Shown: positions 1 to 11,172, numbered from the stretch's first letter. The stretch is 36,542 bases of DNA from Acanthaster planci (GCF_001949145.1 NW_019091387.1:1867059-1903600); one strand, 5' to 3'. Notes: generated from the sequence alone by a model not told the origin. A program made the numbers and translations.

Positions 1-131
1 TAAATGTACAAATGCTAACAATATGCTCGCACATAAATGTACAAATGCTAACAATATGCCTCGCACATAAATGTACAAATGCTAACAATATGCCTCGCAC
101 ATAAATGTACAAATGCTAACAATATGCTTGC
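1..131. repeat. 34-bp tandem repeat, cut by window start
   Basis: Four copies of a unit beginning TAAATGTACAAATGCTAACA start at 1, 34, 68 and 102. The first copy is 33 bp (one C missing), the next two are 34 bp and nearly identical, and the last decays after about 30 bp at 131. The array runs off the left edge, so its true length is unknown. The unit contains no open frame of interest and behaves as a minisatellite. There are no variable spacers, so it is not a CRISPR. Confidence 0.92.
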
Positions 132-3100
132 TAAGGGCTGCCAAGGAATCTAATATCCTGGGAAACATCTTTAACTCAGATGAAAATTAATGCTGAGGAG
201 TGAATTCTTCGTAGGTACAATGTCAGCAAACAAGCATATACATGTACCACTCTAAATGCGAAGTTATGTTAAGAGCTACTCATAAAAAGGAACAGAAAAT
301 CAGCTTTCATGAAAAGTTTGACCTAACACTTTTTTCTGTAGCAGGTAGTGATGTAACGAATCCATTTATGAGCCGTTTCCTGAATTATTCACCTGACAAG
401 CACACTGGATCTTGTGTTGGCACAGGGGTGGCCTTTGATCCAACACATCTTGACTGAGGTAAGTACATAGCCTATCTCTGCAGTTAGAATACCAATACAG
501 ATTCACCACAGGCCAGATATTGTTTCACTTGGGAATGTCAATTGGGTGTAGTTGTAATTTCCCCTCAAACAATCTTGCACACTTTAATTCAGCACCAAAC
601 TTTTCACTTTCCCATATAATAAGATAATACTGGACAGAAAAAAGTCCTGGCATGGCATGGCAATCTGATGGAGGTCTGACAAATTTATTGCAGTTGCTCT
701 CTGCCTCTGAACCAGCATTCCAAATGTAATAAAACCAATTTCTGTAATGTAAGGGGATATCTAGCCAACATTTCAACACACCTGTTAGAAACAAGCTGCC
801 TAAAGTGGACAGGGAGGGTTTGTCAGTTTAAAGCAGATGTCAAGACAATTTGATCAAGGCAATTTTGACAATAAAAGACTGGTATGTAGGTAGATCATTG
901 AGTTTACACACATGTACTGTTTTGATAGGAGTGCATGGAGGATGGGTGCAGCTTGGACATACTGACTATCGACAACACTTAATACTTCCTATGCAATAAA
1001 TGGTAAGTGCTTACAGCATCAGCTACATGTAAATGCCACATGTAAAATATCTTTAATGCAGAACTAGATATGGATTACCCATTTTCATTCAGTTCCGAAG
1101 TGGAGTATTGCAACTTGCAGAATATGCCCCTTGGTACACACAAAACTAGTTGGGAGAAAAACAGTACACTACAAAGCAATGAAACCATCTCAGCTTGTCT
1201 ATTCTCTCACCATAGTAAAACTGGACATTTGGATATGTTCCAACAAGCAGTAAGTTGTTTGGATCTGTGTGTGGCAATCTCCAATTGATGGGATTTTTTC
1301 TCAAGAGTAAGAAGTAAGAAGGCAGCAACTGATATCAACACTACTATTCTGATCAAAATGATTAAATCTGTGTGCATCATGCATGAGAATTCCTGGATGT
1401 GTCCTATGCTTTCTCACTGCTGTGTATTATTCATTGGTGAGTTCAGGAAGCAGAATACAACCTGATCCACTGTTGCGCATTATACTGACAGTGAAGGCAA
1501 CTTCTGACTGCAAGGGCACTCACTATAGCTGACCAAGTAAGTACATGTACAATTATAGTTTCCTTTTCTAAGTAGATTGTTCAACCAATGAGCATGCTAC
1601 ATAGGCCTACTGACTAGTTATCTCAGGTCCACCCTTGCCTTAACAACTGGGTTGTTGTTTTTGTATAGGCTGCATGCGTCATGAATGAAAGAGGACACCC
1701 AGTCACCCACAAAAAAAACACAGAAATAAAACAAATCCTGCAATCTTTGTGCAGGGTACGAACAGATTTGGGTAATTTTGATCAAAAGTCGGTCCAATAG
1801 TCATGGGCACTTTTTGACCTGGGGGATTATCAATTAACCCCCCCTTAAGTCACTGACTATGTGCCATGCTAATACCATCCCCCATATGACAAGGAATCTC
1901 CGTCCATGCCAATAGTGCTGTCCATTTTTTAATAAGTTAGTAATAGTATCTGAATATTTGTTACTTAATGCCCAACATATTTTACACATGTTAGCTGTAG
2001 TTGATTGCTGACCTGGTCAAGTTGTATATGCTGTATTATGCTTGTTGAAGTTGTGTACATTGATCAGTATTACAGGCTGTTGGTCACTGTTCATGGAAGC
2101 CTGCTCTATCAATACTGGTATAAATGTACATGTACATTTTTATTTATTTAATAATCATTTTAGACATGCTGAAGGAGCACCAAAAGTACTCATATCTTGG
2201 GACCATGCTCTTGACTGTCACACATCGTCTGATAAATTTAAATGTTCTGCCCTGCTTGCCAAAATTGTTGAGAAATCGTTCATACTGTAAGATTGCCACT
2301 TCCTATGATATACATGTATGGTGGCTGTGACTCAATCTTCAATGACTCTTCTTGGGTCAAGCTTCTTCTTTTGGTAACTATTAACATAAATGGCTCAGAG
2401 GAAAAAAATGGATTCTGTTTCTGTCAGTTTTCGTGCTCTTTAACTGCACAAAAAGGGGCAAATGGTTGTGTTTCTAACACTAAGCTGTAGAGACACGTGT
2501 GTCCCAATCTAAATCTGAAGTAAATAGGTTATAGTCCCTTTGTGTGTGTGTATTTAATAGAAAATTTGAGGTGGCAAAAAGTTATTTGTACATTTGGTTG
2601 ATGATGGGAATGTTTGGTACATGTATACTGGAGACAGCACTGCATCATTGCACCCTGTCAACAGTGACAGGGTACATGTACAGTAGTTAAAAATTCAAAG
2701 ACCACTGGCTGAGTTATTCCCCTTGCTTGTGGAAGTTGTGGTTGCATGAGAGAGATGGCCAGCCACAAAGGGAAAAAAAATTCTATTTTGGGAACATCCT
2801 GCTGGGGGAACACCAACGCTTTGCAGGGTAACCTCCTGCCTTTCTCATTTAAGTGAAATATGGAGAAAAAAGGGCACTTTTGGAAGTGAAGGCCATACCT
2901 CCCACCGGTTAACTAATGGCACAGCATCCACAAGATTGAGGAGCTCCATAAGGTGTGTGCCCTGTGAGGCCAAGTTCCTGTTTAACTTTTGTCTATTCTC
3001 TATTCCCTGGAAGTCTGCTTGCGCAAAGTCATGTTTTTAGGAAGTACAATGTATAATTTGAAGTATGTTGTCTCACAAGCAGATTGTTAAAATTGACTAA

Positions 3101-3524
3101 GTTGACAACAAAGCAAGATTTCTTATATAATTAGTCTGCATGCATACCCCAAGGAAAATCAACTGAGAAGATTTTAATGCTTATGTTGATTTTCAGACAC
3201 ACTGGCAAAACATTTTGTAAGAAGTTGTAGCAACTGAGATTACACGTGAAATATACATGTATTTTGACCTAAATAACCTTGCAAACATGGACAATGAGCA
3301 TAACTGGCTCTCATCAGTGATCCCCCCCATGCAAAGCATGACGTGTACCAGTCAGAGCTACATGTTAATGTATTTCTACTACACGGCTAGATACATTTCT
3401 CTGAGCTTTTTTTGTTGCACGAAAAGGATGTGTTTTTTACACAGACTGCACATACATGTACATGTACCGCTAACCACTAATTCTGTGCCACCAAACCAGC
3501 TATGGCTTTAGAAAGTTACAGGAC
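132..3524. other. Non-coding stretch, no gene recognised
   Basis: AT-rich sequence with only short open frames (82 codons or fewer), none resembling a protein I know. It holds scattered ACATGTA palindromes and isolated donor-like sites such as GAG|GTAAGT at 459 and ATG|GTAAGT near 1001. The frames before both donors hit a stop just upstream of the splice site, so I do not call coding exons. They could belong to an untranslated transcript. Intergenic or intronic. Confidence 0.5.
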
Positions 3525-3857
3525 AGGGCACATTTTGTGTGTGCTATGTTTAGTGGTGTTTGTGATAATACTCATACCGTTAATTGTGTTGCTAGAACTA
3601 TTTTTATAACATCGATTCCATTGTATGATCTAATTTGTTTTCATTTACTCATTTAGGATTTTTAATTTTTTTTTTGGATTTTACGCTATATTGATGGTTT
3701 CTATATTCTTATTTAAGTTGTCTGTATATTTTAATCTTTAGTGTACTGTATGTGTTTTTACTGTAATTTAATTGTACTTGTGATTAGGGCCCTTAAGAAT
3801 AGCAGTGTTAAAATGACTACCCAGGCTACCCTGTTGAAATAAAACTACTACTACTTA
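3525..3857 (+). mobile_element. 3' tail of a CR1/L2-like LINE
   Basis: A T-rich untranslated-type stretch (about 3600-3780) leads into GGGCCCTTAAGAATAGCAG, then a CTACCCAGGCTACC-like motif, and ends GAAATAAAACTACTACTACT at 3857. Many CR1/L2/Jockey-type LINEs end in this layout: a T-rich 3' UTR, a GGGCC...CCCTG...AATAAA block and a short terminal microsatellite. No RT coding sequence remains upstream, as expected of a 5'-truncated copy. The family assignment rests on the general look of the sequence and needs a repeat-library search. Confidence 0.45.
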
Positions 3858-4664
3858 GAATAATAATAATTTAAAAAAAAAATTGTTTAATACAGAGTAC
3901 TGAAGTGAATACATCGCACGCACAAGTACGTGTGTGAAAGACACTGGCGAGATAACCAGCATGTGATGTGCGTTCTCCATTCATTTGCACACTTCCTCTT
4001 TCAAAATGACATCATACTTCAGTACTCTATAGTAACACTATGCTCAGTGCAACCTGAGCAGATACATGTACAGTAAACTTGAGGACTGTTCACAACAAAA
4101 GATTGTTTTTTAAACCTCATGTGTTGAAGACTGTCAACTTCATATAAGTAAGCCTTGCAACATGTTGCTACCATGTGTTGCTCAATATAAGGCAAAGGCT
4201 GTCTTCTTTTATGTCCTCTTTTATGTTGTATGAATCTTGGGAATTCCTTTTATATTTTCAGGGGGATACAGTAGGTACAAAAGCATAGGATATGCATGTA
4301 CAGCTTACAATGCATCAAATGGGGGAGGGGCAATGCTGGTTTCCCTTTCGCCTTATTTTCTGCAAGGTATCTGCAAGGTATGTTTCCCCCATAGATTCAC
4401 ATACATACACACCTGACTAACAGCAAAATGTATAACAATATACACATCATGGTAAATGGACCAGTGACAATTTGGCTCTTGATCATGAACCGGTACAGGT
4501 AAAGGACGAATAATGACACCCACTGTTGGTTGTTACACCACATATTACAGATCTCTATACTTTTAATTTTGAAGGTTCTGAACAAAACTCACAAAATTGT
4601 AGCCAAATACAGTGTAGTATTTCATGCACATCTAATTTGGCATTAATTTTGAGGAACCTCTGAA
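3858..4664. other. Non-coding stretch
   Basis: AT-rich, with no frame I recognise. A short direct repeat (CTGCAAGGTAT twice) lies at about 4361-4381. Nothing else stands out. Confidence 0.45.
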
Positions 4665-4846
4665 TTAAGTTTCCAGCTGACCTTTCATCCATCTGTGTGA
4701 CTGAATTTCCTGTTGTAAGTGATGGATCAATGCCGGATTAGGATCAAGAACTACTCGGACAGTGATAATTCCCGCTCTTAAGGTCTGATAGCCTTGATAT
4801 GGTGAAAATGTATGATGTCTAGTCATCTTCTCTACCAACACTTCAT
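4665..4846 (-). CDS. Possible terminal exon, unknown protein
   Basis: On the minus strand an acceptor-like CTTGCCAG ends at 4847. It is followed by 59 codons and a TAA whose last base is 4665. The peptide is balanced and protein-like, for example YQGYQTLRAGIITVRVVLDP and LIHHLQQEIQSHRWMKGQ. I do not recognise the family. No upstream exon with a compatible phase was found: a minus-strand donor at 5036-5037 cannot be joined without a stop. A frame of this length is common by chance, so this is a weak candidate, alternatively a pseudogene or mobile-element fragment. Confidence 0.2.
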
Positions 4847-7213
4847 CTGGCAAGATACACGTAGCTGTACTCAATTGTCCTGGTGTGCTTATTCAGGCTT
4901 AACAGTGCCACAATGCTTACTGGTACTATTTGAATTACACTGAATGAAGCAAACAAGCAGACAACATATAGATGTACAATTCAACAGTTCAAGTGACAGA
5001 AGAGTACTTGCTCAATCAGACCTTGAAAATAAATTACCTTAGCCTCAATGGTGGTGTCGTACCACTCCTCTTCCCCATTGTTCTTTTTGTCATGGTCCCT
5101 TCACTCTGGTCTAAGATACTCCCACAAGGAGATAAATTACACTACCATGAATTTCTGATGGATTTACCTCAAGCCTCAATCTATACCACCAACACTGTGT
5201 CAAATAGCCATACAATGCCATCAAATCTAAAGCAGATTAGAGCTAAATTCTGCTTCTTAATAGAACTAGACTATAAAACACTGTTGAAAGCAAGCAAAGA
5301 GATCACACATTGGTTACACTGAGCCTATGGGATGCTTTAACTCCTGTTCCTTCTCAATTATTTTCATTCTACTGGGTCTGAACCATCCAGAATAAAATCA
5401 GTGACTACTGAGAGCATTTTCTACATAAACCAGGATCTGCATTCTTAGCTTAGACTGAATTACTTAAGTCCTACTTCTTCCATACTGCTTTCAGTTTTCA
5501 TCTTTTTTTCCCCACCAGGGGTGACACTACACAGACTAGACACTTGAGCAGATTGCATAATAAAGTTTTTTATGGTAGAGACACCTGTACAATTATTTTG
5601 TTGAGTTGTCCAATTACATGCGCCTTACAGCACTTTTACAGTTAGATTCTGGGTTTAGCAAGACTGGGGACAGCATTTGGTTATCAGTGGTCAATCTGGA
5701 CCATTGTAAACAGAAATATGGCCTAACTTCAAAAGTAGTTTCCCCTACCAGTTACTGGGGCATATAATTCTCTTTTTGCTCTACTAAGAACTGAGTCACA
5801 AGTGGGACCTTTATTCTGATGATAAAATACAAGCACCATAATGGAACATCCAAGCAACAACTTGCAACTAGTTAAACTGAATCTGGCATCTGCAGTGGAC
5901 AATGTTGCACTTTGTTCAGTTCCGTTTAATGGTATTTTTCTCTTGTACAGAATAAAGAAGCTCAGAGCGGGTGAACCACTAACTGCTTGCTTTATAGATG
6001 TATCTACTGCAAAAAAGACTGTAAACACCAGCATTGATCTAAACTGTACCTACTCCAACTGACTGATAATTACACCACTACTGATCAAACTTGATCAACT
6101 ATATTTGTAACAGGACCCATGACCTACAGGTAACAACCTTTCAACCCTTTAAAGCAAGATTTAGCATAAACGCAGAAATAAATTTGTGATTATAACCTTC
6201 CTGGGTGGCTTACATGTAGAAATTTGTCTTATTTTTAATTTGTCAACTACATGTAATCTAATTCAAACATTTGTTGATCACTGTTAGCAATAAAAGGCAG
6301 CTTGGTCCTGGAAATGTAACATACTTTATGTAAAATTTGGAGTCAGCAACATTTTGATTCCTCCATAATGACTGTAATTTCAAACCTATGAAATGGAATT
6401 ACCTTAATGTAAAGCCACTGCAATTTCAAAATGAAAGTCACTACCCTTTTCAATAAATAGCTGCACTCCAAGCACACTGATTTCACAGGATGACTGATTC
6501 AAATAAGCTACAAATAAACTAACAACTATAATGTTAAATCACAAAAATATAAAAGTATCTTTGCATGTACAACCAATGGAATATTTAAATATACAACAAG
6601 GAAAAACCTCCACTCTGATCAAGTTCCTGACTATAATAGGCAAGACCATGGGCAAAAAAAGTGCAGAGGACCATGCAATTAAACTTGAAATTGCACATTG
6701 TAAGTTGTGAAAATCATTCAAATTCATGTTCTTATTTACTCTGGCAAACTGCAAAAAAAGAAAAGTTACCGATAAAAAGAAATACATGTATACAACTGAA
6801 TACAAGCATAATAAGAGTACATGTGTAAACACTGTGCATCTGCAAAATCCAACACATGTACACAAAAAAGGCACTAAGTTGCAAAGAACAGTTAAGGTGT
6901 ATGAAAATGGAATAAAAATGGAATGTACGTTGAATTTCATACACACTAAAACTTATTCAATACTGAACCAGTGAATTTTTAATTTGTTCATGAAGAGATT
7001 TAGACTAAAAAGAATACTTTCAGTGACATCATTTGGTAACCTGTCCTAGAGCTGAGTAAAGCAGACAAACAGTGATTGATGTAAAACAACTGTATGAGAG
7101 CCAAGATGTAAAACTTCACCTGCTCAGTATGCCTCGGATTTAGTCCGACAATACCCTCAAGCGAACTTAATAAATAAGCATTTACCAACAAAAACAACAG
7201 ATAAAAAATTTAA
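4847..7213. other. Non-coding stretch
   Basis: No recognisable gene. Open frames of 101-135 codons occur on both strands (for example 4972-5322, 5729-6034 and 6539-6946). They are of the size expected by chance, are biased to hydrophobic or AT-codon residues, and overlap one another. ACATGTA palindromes are frequent at about 6780-6870. Confidence 0.45.
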
Positions 7214-7590
7214 CCTATTCAATATTAAAGCTAGGCAGGCCCAGTTTAGTACATCCAATGGAATACTCCATGCTGTTATTGTTACCATTATCAGTATACC
7301 TTCTCGAGAGGCCTAAACAAGAACATGTGAATCTCTGTTGTATCCCTTCCACACATAACTGTTAGGCAAGAGTACTGGGATACCAGACTGGAGCAGCGTA
7401 TTCAGCGATGGACCTGACAAGGGCACGATAAAGTCTGACAATGATTCAAGGGTCCCTTGAAATGACTGCTCCTAAATATTTCTATTGATCAACAGCTTCA
7501 AGTGACTGAGTATCGATGATGTACGTGGGCTTAGGTAGATGATTAGAACAAGTGATGGACAACAATTTACATTTATTAACATTGATTGCT
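7214..7590 (-). mobile_element. Non-LTR retrotransposon RT relic (minus)
   Basis: Reading the minus strand in one frame from about 7583 to the TAG at 7214-7216 gives, in order, NVNKCKLLSIT, then KYLGAVISRD, then RLYRALVRSIAEYAAPVWYP, then EGIQQRFT, then LGLPSF. These are the ordered landmarks of the palm/thumb region of CR1/L2/Jockey-type reverse transcriptases (NxxKCxxL, YLG, LVRPxLEYAxxVW, E.QRR.TR, LGLPSL). Four in-frame stops, counting the one that ends the frame, show it is dead. Roughly 30 residues normally lying between the YLG motif and the LVR...EYA motif are missing, an internal deletion. The catalytic FADD region is not visible. Nothing convincing is seen below 7214. Confidence 0.78.
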
Positions 7591-7859
7591 TTCGTGTTTT
7601 TGTAAATGTTTCTTTACCTGCAAAAGCTCAAATAATTCATTTATTTCATGTCCTAATGCCAAAGTGTGCAAAATCTGTTCTACTGGCTAAATGCAGAGAC
7701 GCATACATGTACATCAATTTTTCTATATGTACATGTATATTACTGGGCATGTATCACAAAATCAAAACAAGACTTCCACTCTAACTCCAAGTCAAAAGCT
7801 AATCAAACAAATTAAAATAATCGCATTCTTTTGTCACTGTTTGCTGTTACATGTGACTG

Positions 7860-8650
7860 GTCCAGTGATCAGTCCTGTAAATGGTCTTGCTGATGATGTC
7901 TGAACTAGGAAGCATCATCTGTGATGACGCCTCATTCCGACAAGCGTCTTCTACTTTTGGCTGTCTTGGCAGATGTGTATTCTCAAACCACAACCTTCAC
8001 ATTAGCACTAAAGTCACTGTTTATCATGCCATATGCACCTCAACTCTTTTTACACTACGGAAAACAAGACCCTGGAAGCTTTCCATATCTACCGCCTTCA
8101 AAGTATTCTTGGAGTGACCTGAGAGAACAGGATTCCTCACACAGATCCAAACTATGGCAGGTTCTGCCAGCAAATCAAATCCATACTCCTTCGTCAAGTT
8201 CTTCATTGGACCGAGCACAGTCTAGATGGACTCTACTGGACTTTCCCATAATGGTTTTCTATGGGGAGCAGGCTATAGGAAACAGTCCTCACAATGGACC
8301 AAAAAAAGCGTTGGAAGGATTTCCTTTAAAAAATCTGTGAACTCTTGCAACATTCCTCCCAGAGATATTGAAGTCCTTGCTGCTGATCACATCACAAGGA
8401 GGTAGGCTGTTGCTGAAGGGGTTTGTCACTTCAAGCAAGAGTGAACCGAGATCGAGAGGAAAAGTGAGCAGCAAGATATGAGTGGCGACTCAAGCCCTCA
8501 ACATGTGCACCCGCAACCTGTTTCTCCTGTCCACATTGCCCCCAGATCTGTTGATCACTTATCAGCCCCCACTCCTATGTCATGACCCACAGGAGAGGGA
8601 ACAGATCTGGGAACACAGCTGGAGAGCATCTAAAGTCATCATCATATCGA
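7860..8650 (+). mobile_element. LINE 3' end: RT and C-terminal zinc finger relic (plus)
   Basis: The plus strand carries, across several frameshifts and stops, the distal part of an endonuclease/reverse-transcriptase ORF. NGLADDV (the catalytic F/YADD motif, 7878-7898) is followed at once by ELGSIICDDASF (the YLGSIISDD motif). Then come ASSTFGCLGR, a thumb region ending RWT...VFYGEQAIGN...GPKK (near 8220-8315), VNSCNIPPRDIEVLAAD (8337 on) and EGVCHFKQE. Last is a C-terminal C2H2-like finger CPHC...C...H...H (8527-8590) interrupted by a TGA. The order matches the widespread RT proteins often annotated 'craniofacial development protein 2-like/endonuclease-RT'. Some 80-100 residues normally separating ADD from YLGS are absent. 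The copy is non-functional. Confidence 0.85.
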
Positions 8651-9721
8651 TGGACAGCCATTGAAATGTAATGTCCAGTTATGGCATAATTTCTGGAAAC
8701 TCACCAATGATGCTCTTTACTGTATGTTATAAGATCCTACCATTAAAGACCAACATCCAACAGTTTTAGAAGTTTTGAAAATAAACTATTATTATGTTTA
8801 GTGTGTAATAAATCATATATTCAATTTTGCTGAAACTTTTGAATGGTGTCTTCGAGTTTTATGACAAATTTCCACAATCTGACTGCTGGTGGCTCTGTTG
8901 AAAAATAAAATTTGTATGATGTGATACTGGAGAAAGCAACTGGCATCTGTGGCACAGCTAGTTCTGCTACAAACATACATGTACATGAACATGGAGCTAC
9001 ATGTGCATGCATCACATATCGGGGATCTACAATAATGCTGAAATCGTACATCATTGGTGAGTGTGCTAGAAATTCTGTGGAAGAACCGGGATTGAAATTC
9101 TTAATGTTTTCAAAGAATAAGAGCATTCAAAAAGTTTGTGCTGTCATCCGCAGCTATGCATGCTATGCACGCCTAAAGTGAACACATTGTGGTATTTCCT
9201 CTCCATGGCAATACATCACAAAAATCAATATTTATTAGATACAAATGAGTCGTGATGATACGACCATTTTTACAATACCGGACTGGACTCGCAAGAAAAA
9301 TGGGTACAAAAACTGTGTTTTATTAATACAAAAATGTGTACTGCAAGGGAGATATTGATATGTGCCACTTTTATTAGACTTGGTTCTTCTGAATTGGATT
9401 CAATATGAGAAAAGTTAGTATTGTTGGAGTTGGTCTTTAAAGAAGCTTAGAGTCAATGCAGAAATCTTTATCAAAATTAGGAATCAAAAGCTGAGGAAAC
9501 CATAGCTCTACCATATTGTACATGTACATTCATGTGCACCTGCATTCTGCAACCATGTCATATCTCGTTCATCCTGCATGCTTTATGAGTCAGGCCCTTC
9601 ATGTTGTCAAACAGCTTAAATCCTTGACACCATTCTGGTGTGAGGATGTCAGATAATGTCTCCCTGCACTTACCTTTCCTATGTTTTTTCCCACCCATCA
9701 ACTGTCATCTGAGCTTAAGTG
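8651..9721. other. Non-coding stretch
   Basis: No recognised gene. A GAAAATAAACTATTATTATG stretch at 8775-8794 looks like the tail of another LINE fragment, but too little surrounds it to call. ACATGTA motifs occur at about 8977 and 9520. Confidence 0.4.
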
Positions 9722-9895
9722 TCACTTTTTGGTGTCTGGTATGAATGTGACATCAGAAGAGATATTCACAACTACCACAGACTGTTTCAGTTTGAGGACA
9801 AACTGGTCCTGGACATCTCTTGAGGTTTTGAAATCAATGACGACCACCAAATCCAGAAGAGGTTGCCATTTTTGGAAGCAAGGAGGGTCAGCAGC
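9722..9895 (-). CDS. Possible terminal exon, unknown protein
   Basis: On the minus strand a plausible acceptor (CACTGTTATGTAG, AG at plus 9896-9897) opens a frame of 57 codons ending in TGA at 9722-9724. The residues include LLDLVVVIDFKTSRDVQDQF and SVVVVNISSDVTFIPDTKK, alternating beta-strand-like and charged segments that read like a folded protein. The in-frame stop immediately upstream coincides with the splice AG, so an open frame here needs splicing. I do not recognise the family. It lies on the same strand as the MICU-type exon, but this peptide is not part of known MICU proteins. A chance frame remains quite possible. Confidence 0.25.
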   Translation of the reverse strand, partial: AADPPCFQKWQPLLDLVVVIDFKTSRDVQDQFVLKLKQSVVVVNISSDVTFIPDTKK

Positions 9896-10279
9896 CTACA
9901 TAACAGTGACCACAGGAAAGATGGTTCCTTCCCCATGACCAGGGGATGGGGTTTTGGCCAGGCAGCACCTGAATGAAACAATGGACTGTAAATGAGGCAA
10001 ACCCATGTTTCCAAAACTGGGTTGATTAGTATTTTCCATGTACATCTATTTCTGCATGACTTCCTAAAGGGAGAGCGGAGACATATCTTCAAAACAAACT
10101 CTTGTGTTTTGCACTGGATCATACTGTTTTCTGCATGCTCTGTGGTGTTCCACAGAACCAATGCAGATACCAAGAAGACACATGTGCAATAAAAGATCAG
10201 TATTACATAAATATAGGGAAAGCAACAAGACTGCAATTGTATTACCTATATTGTTGCACATTGCTGCACACACGTAGTC
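9896..10279. other. Non-coding stretch before the 39-bp array
   Basis: Contains the upstream part of a 149-codon minus-strand frame (9787-10236) rich in Cys, Leu and Phe. I consider it a chance ORF. No other feature seen. Confidence 0.4.
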
Positions 10280-10474
10280 AATGTACATGAATACACATAT
10301 ACATATATGTACTCACAATACATGTACATGAATACACATACATGTATGTACTCACAATACATGTACATGAATACACATACATGTATGTACTCACAATACA
10401 TGTACATGAATACACATACATGTATGTACTCACAATACATGTACATGAATACACATACATGTATGTACTCACAA
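10280..10474. repeat. 39-bp minisatellite, five copies
   Basis: Exactly five 39-bp units (195 bp) of the form TACATGTACATGAATACACA + TACATGTATGTACTCACAA. The first unit is slightly diverged (ATATACATATATG); the remaining four are essentially identical, indicating recent expansion or homogenisation. Because 39 is a multiple of three and the unit lacks stops in several frames, the array creates 13-residue repeat peptides (MYSQYMYMNTHTC) on both strands. These are by-products and not proteins. The unit is built on the ACATGTA palindrome common throughout the window. Confidence 0.95.
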
Positions 10475-10920
10475 GTACAACATCCAGCTTTGAATGTACA
10501 TGTAGGTGGTTGGGTATAAGGAGGGAAAGAAATTTAATTCTCTGATAATCGGGAATGGCCTCTAATATAGCTTGATACTTACATGTACATGTACACCTCC
10601 AAGTCTAAGAAAATGCAACTGCCAAACTAAATGCTACATGCACATGGCTGCCTCCCAAAACTGGCGATCAGAAAAGAATCAATGCAAAGAGTAGTTTATT
10701 CCTTGGGCTCCATCTGAACATTGGTGAAACATGGAGGAATATGGGGTGAACAACCACTGAATACATGCCACTAATACATGTACATTTGTACACTATATAC
10801 CTCCACATATTCCTGTTAACTGGATCCCAAACAATGTGGCCATATCCTTGCTACGTATATATCATGTAATACATACAAACACGTAACTTTGGGCAGCAGA
10901 AAGGAAAATTAACTCCTTCA
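10475..10920. other. Non-coding stretch
   Basis: No gene seen. At about 10578-10600 the minus strand has a strong acceptor followed 22 bases later by a perfect GTAAGT donor, probably fortuitous. The last seven bases (TCCTTCA, 10914-10920) are the likely left target-site copy of the adjoining MITE. Confidence 0.4.
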
Positions 10921-11172
10921 CAAGTGGCGTAGCCAGGGGGGCACGTGCCCATGCCCCCCACAAATTGTCAGCCCCCCCCCACTAAAACACAACAGAGGAA
11001 TGGATATTGAACAAGGCTAACAAAAGCTTACCCCCAAAAAAGCACACCACTGAAAGCTGGTGCCCCCCATAAGATGCTGGTGCCCTCCCCCATAAGATGT
11101 TGGTGCCCTCCCCCATAAGATGCTGGTGCCCCCCTTGTGACCCCCACTAGTAAAATCCTAGCTACACCACTG
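10921..11172. mobile_element. 252-bp MITE with CAGTGGYGTAGC-type ends
   Basis: The left end reads CAAGTGGCGTAGCCAGG. The right end, reverse-complemented, reads CAGTGGTGTAGCTAGG. These are terminal inverted repeats of about 16 bp differing by one indel and two transitions. The flanks TCCTTCA (10914-10920) and TCCCTCA (11173-11179) match 6 of 7 and look like a target-site duplication. There is no coding capacity. The interior is rich in C runs and has an internal tandem repeat (11057-11136). Length, ends and TSD size suggest a non-autonomous DNA transposon, perhaps hAT-related, though the superfamily is not proven. Confidence 0.7.
11057..11136. repeat. 23-bp tandem repeat inside the MITE
   Basis: Units beginning YTGGTGCCC(T)CCCCCATAAG start at 11057 (20 bp, shortened C run), 11077 (23 bp), 11100 (23 bp) and 11123 (partial, decaying at about 11136). 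Slippage in the poly-C tract accounts for the length differences. The array lies wholly inside the inverted-repeat element. Confidence 0.88.

Noticed and set aside
345-458. Possible plus-strand exon with TTTTTTCTGTAGCAG acceptor and GAG|GTAAGT donor
   Set aside because: The only open frame reaches TGA at 455-457, just before the donor, and the others stop earlier. No family resemblance; at best a non-coding exon.
4972-5322. 116-codon plus-strand frame
   Set aside because: Chance-sized and unrecognised. A minus-strand donor at 5036-5037 inside it gave protein-like fragments in two frames, but neither could be joined to the next acceptor without a stop.
5729-6946. Open frames of 101 and 135 codons on the minus strand
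   Set aside because: Hydrophobic/AT-codon composition, with overlapping frames on the other strand; no recognised motif.
9787-10236. 149-codon minus-strand open frame
   Set aside because: Longest ATG frame outside the TPR exon, but of a length expected by chance here. Composition is Cys/Leu/Phe/Trp-rich, it resembles no family I know, and it overlaps a better splice-bounded frame.
10280-10474. Possible CRISPR-like array
   Set aside because: Units are contiguous with no unique spacers, and the context is animal DNA. The same applies to the 34-bp array at 1-131.
10246-10545. Repeated MYSQYMYMNTHTC-type ORFs on both strands
   Set aside because: Artefact of a 39-bp minisatellite whose length is a multiple of three.
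10578-10605. 22-base microexon with strong acceptor and perfect GTAAGT donor on the minus strand
   Set aside because: The would-be exon largely consists of the ubiquitous ACATGTACAT repeat, so the donor arises from the repeat. No reading frame supports it.
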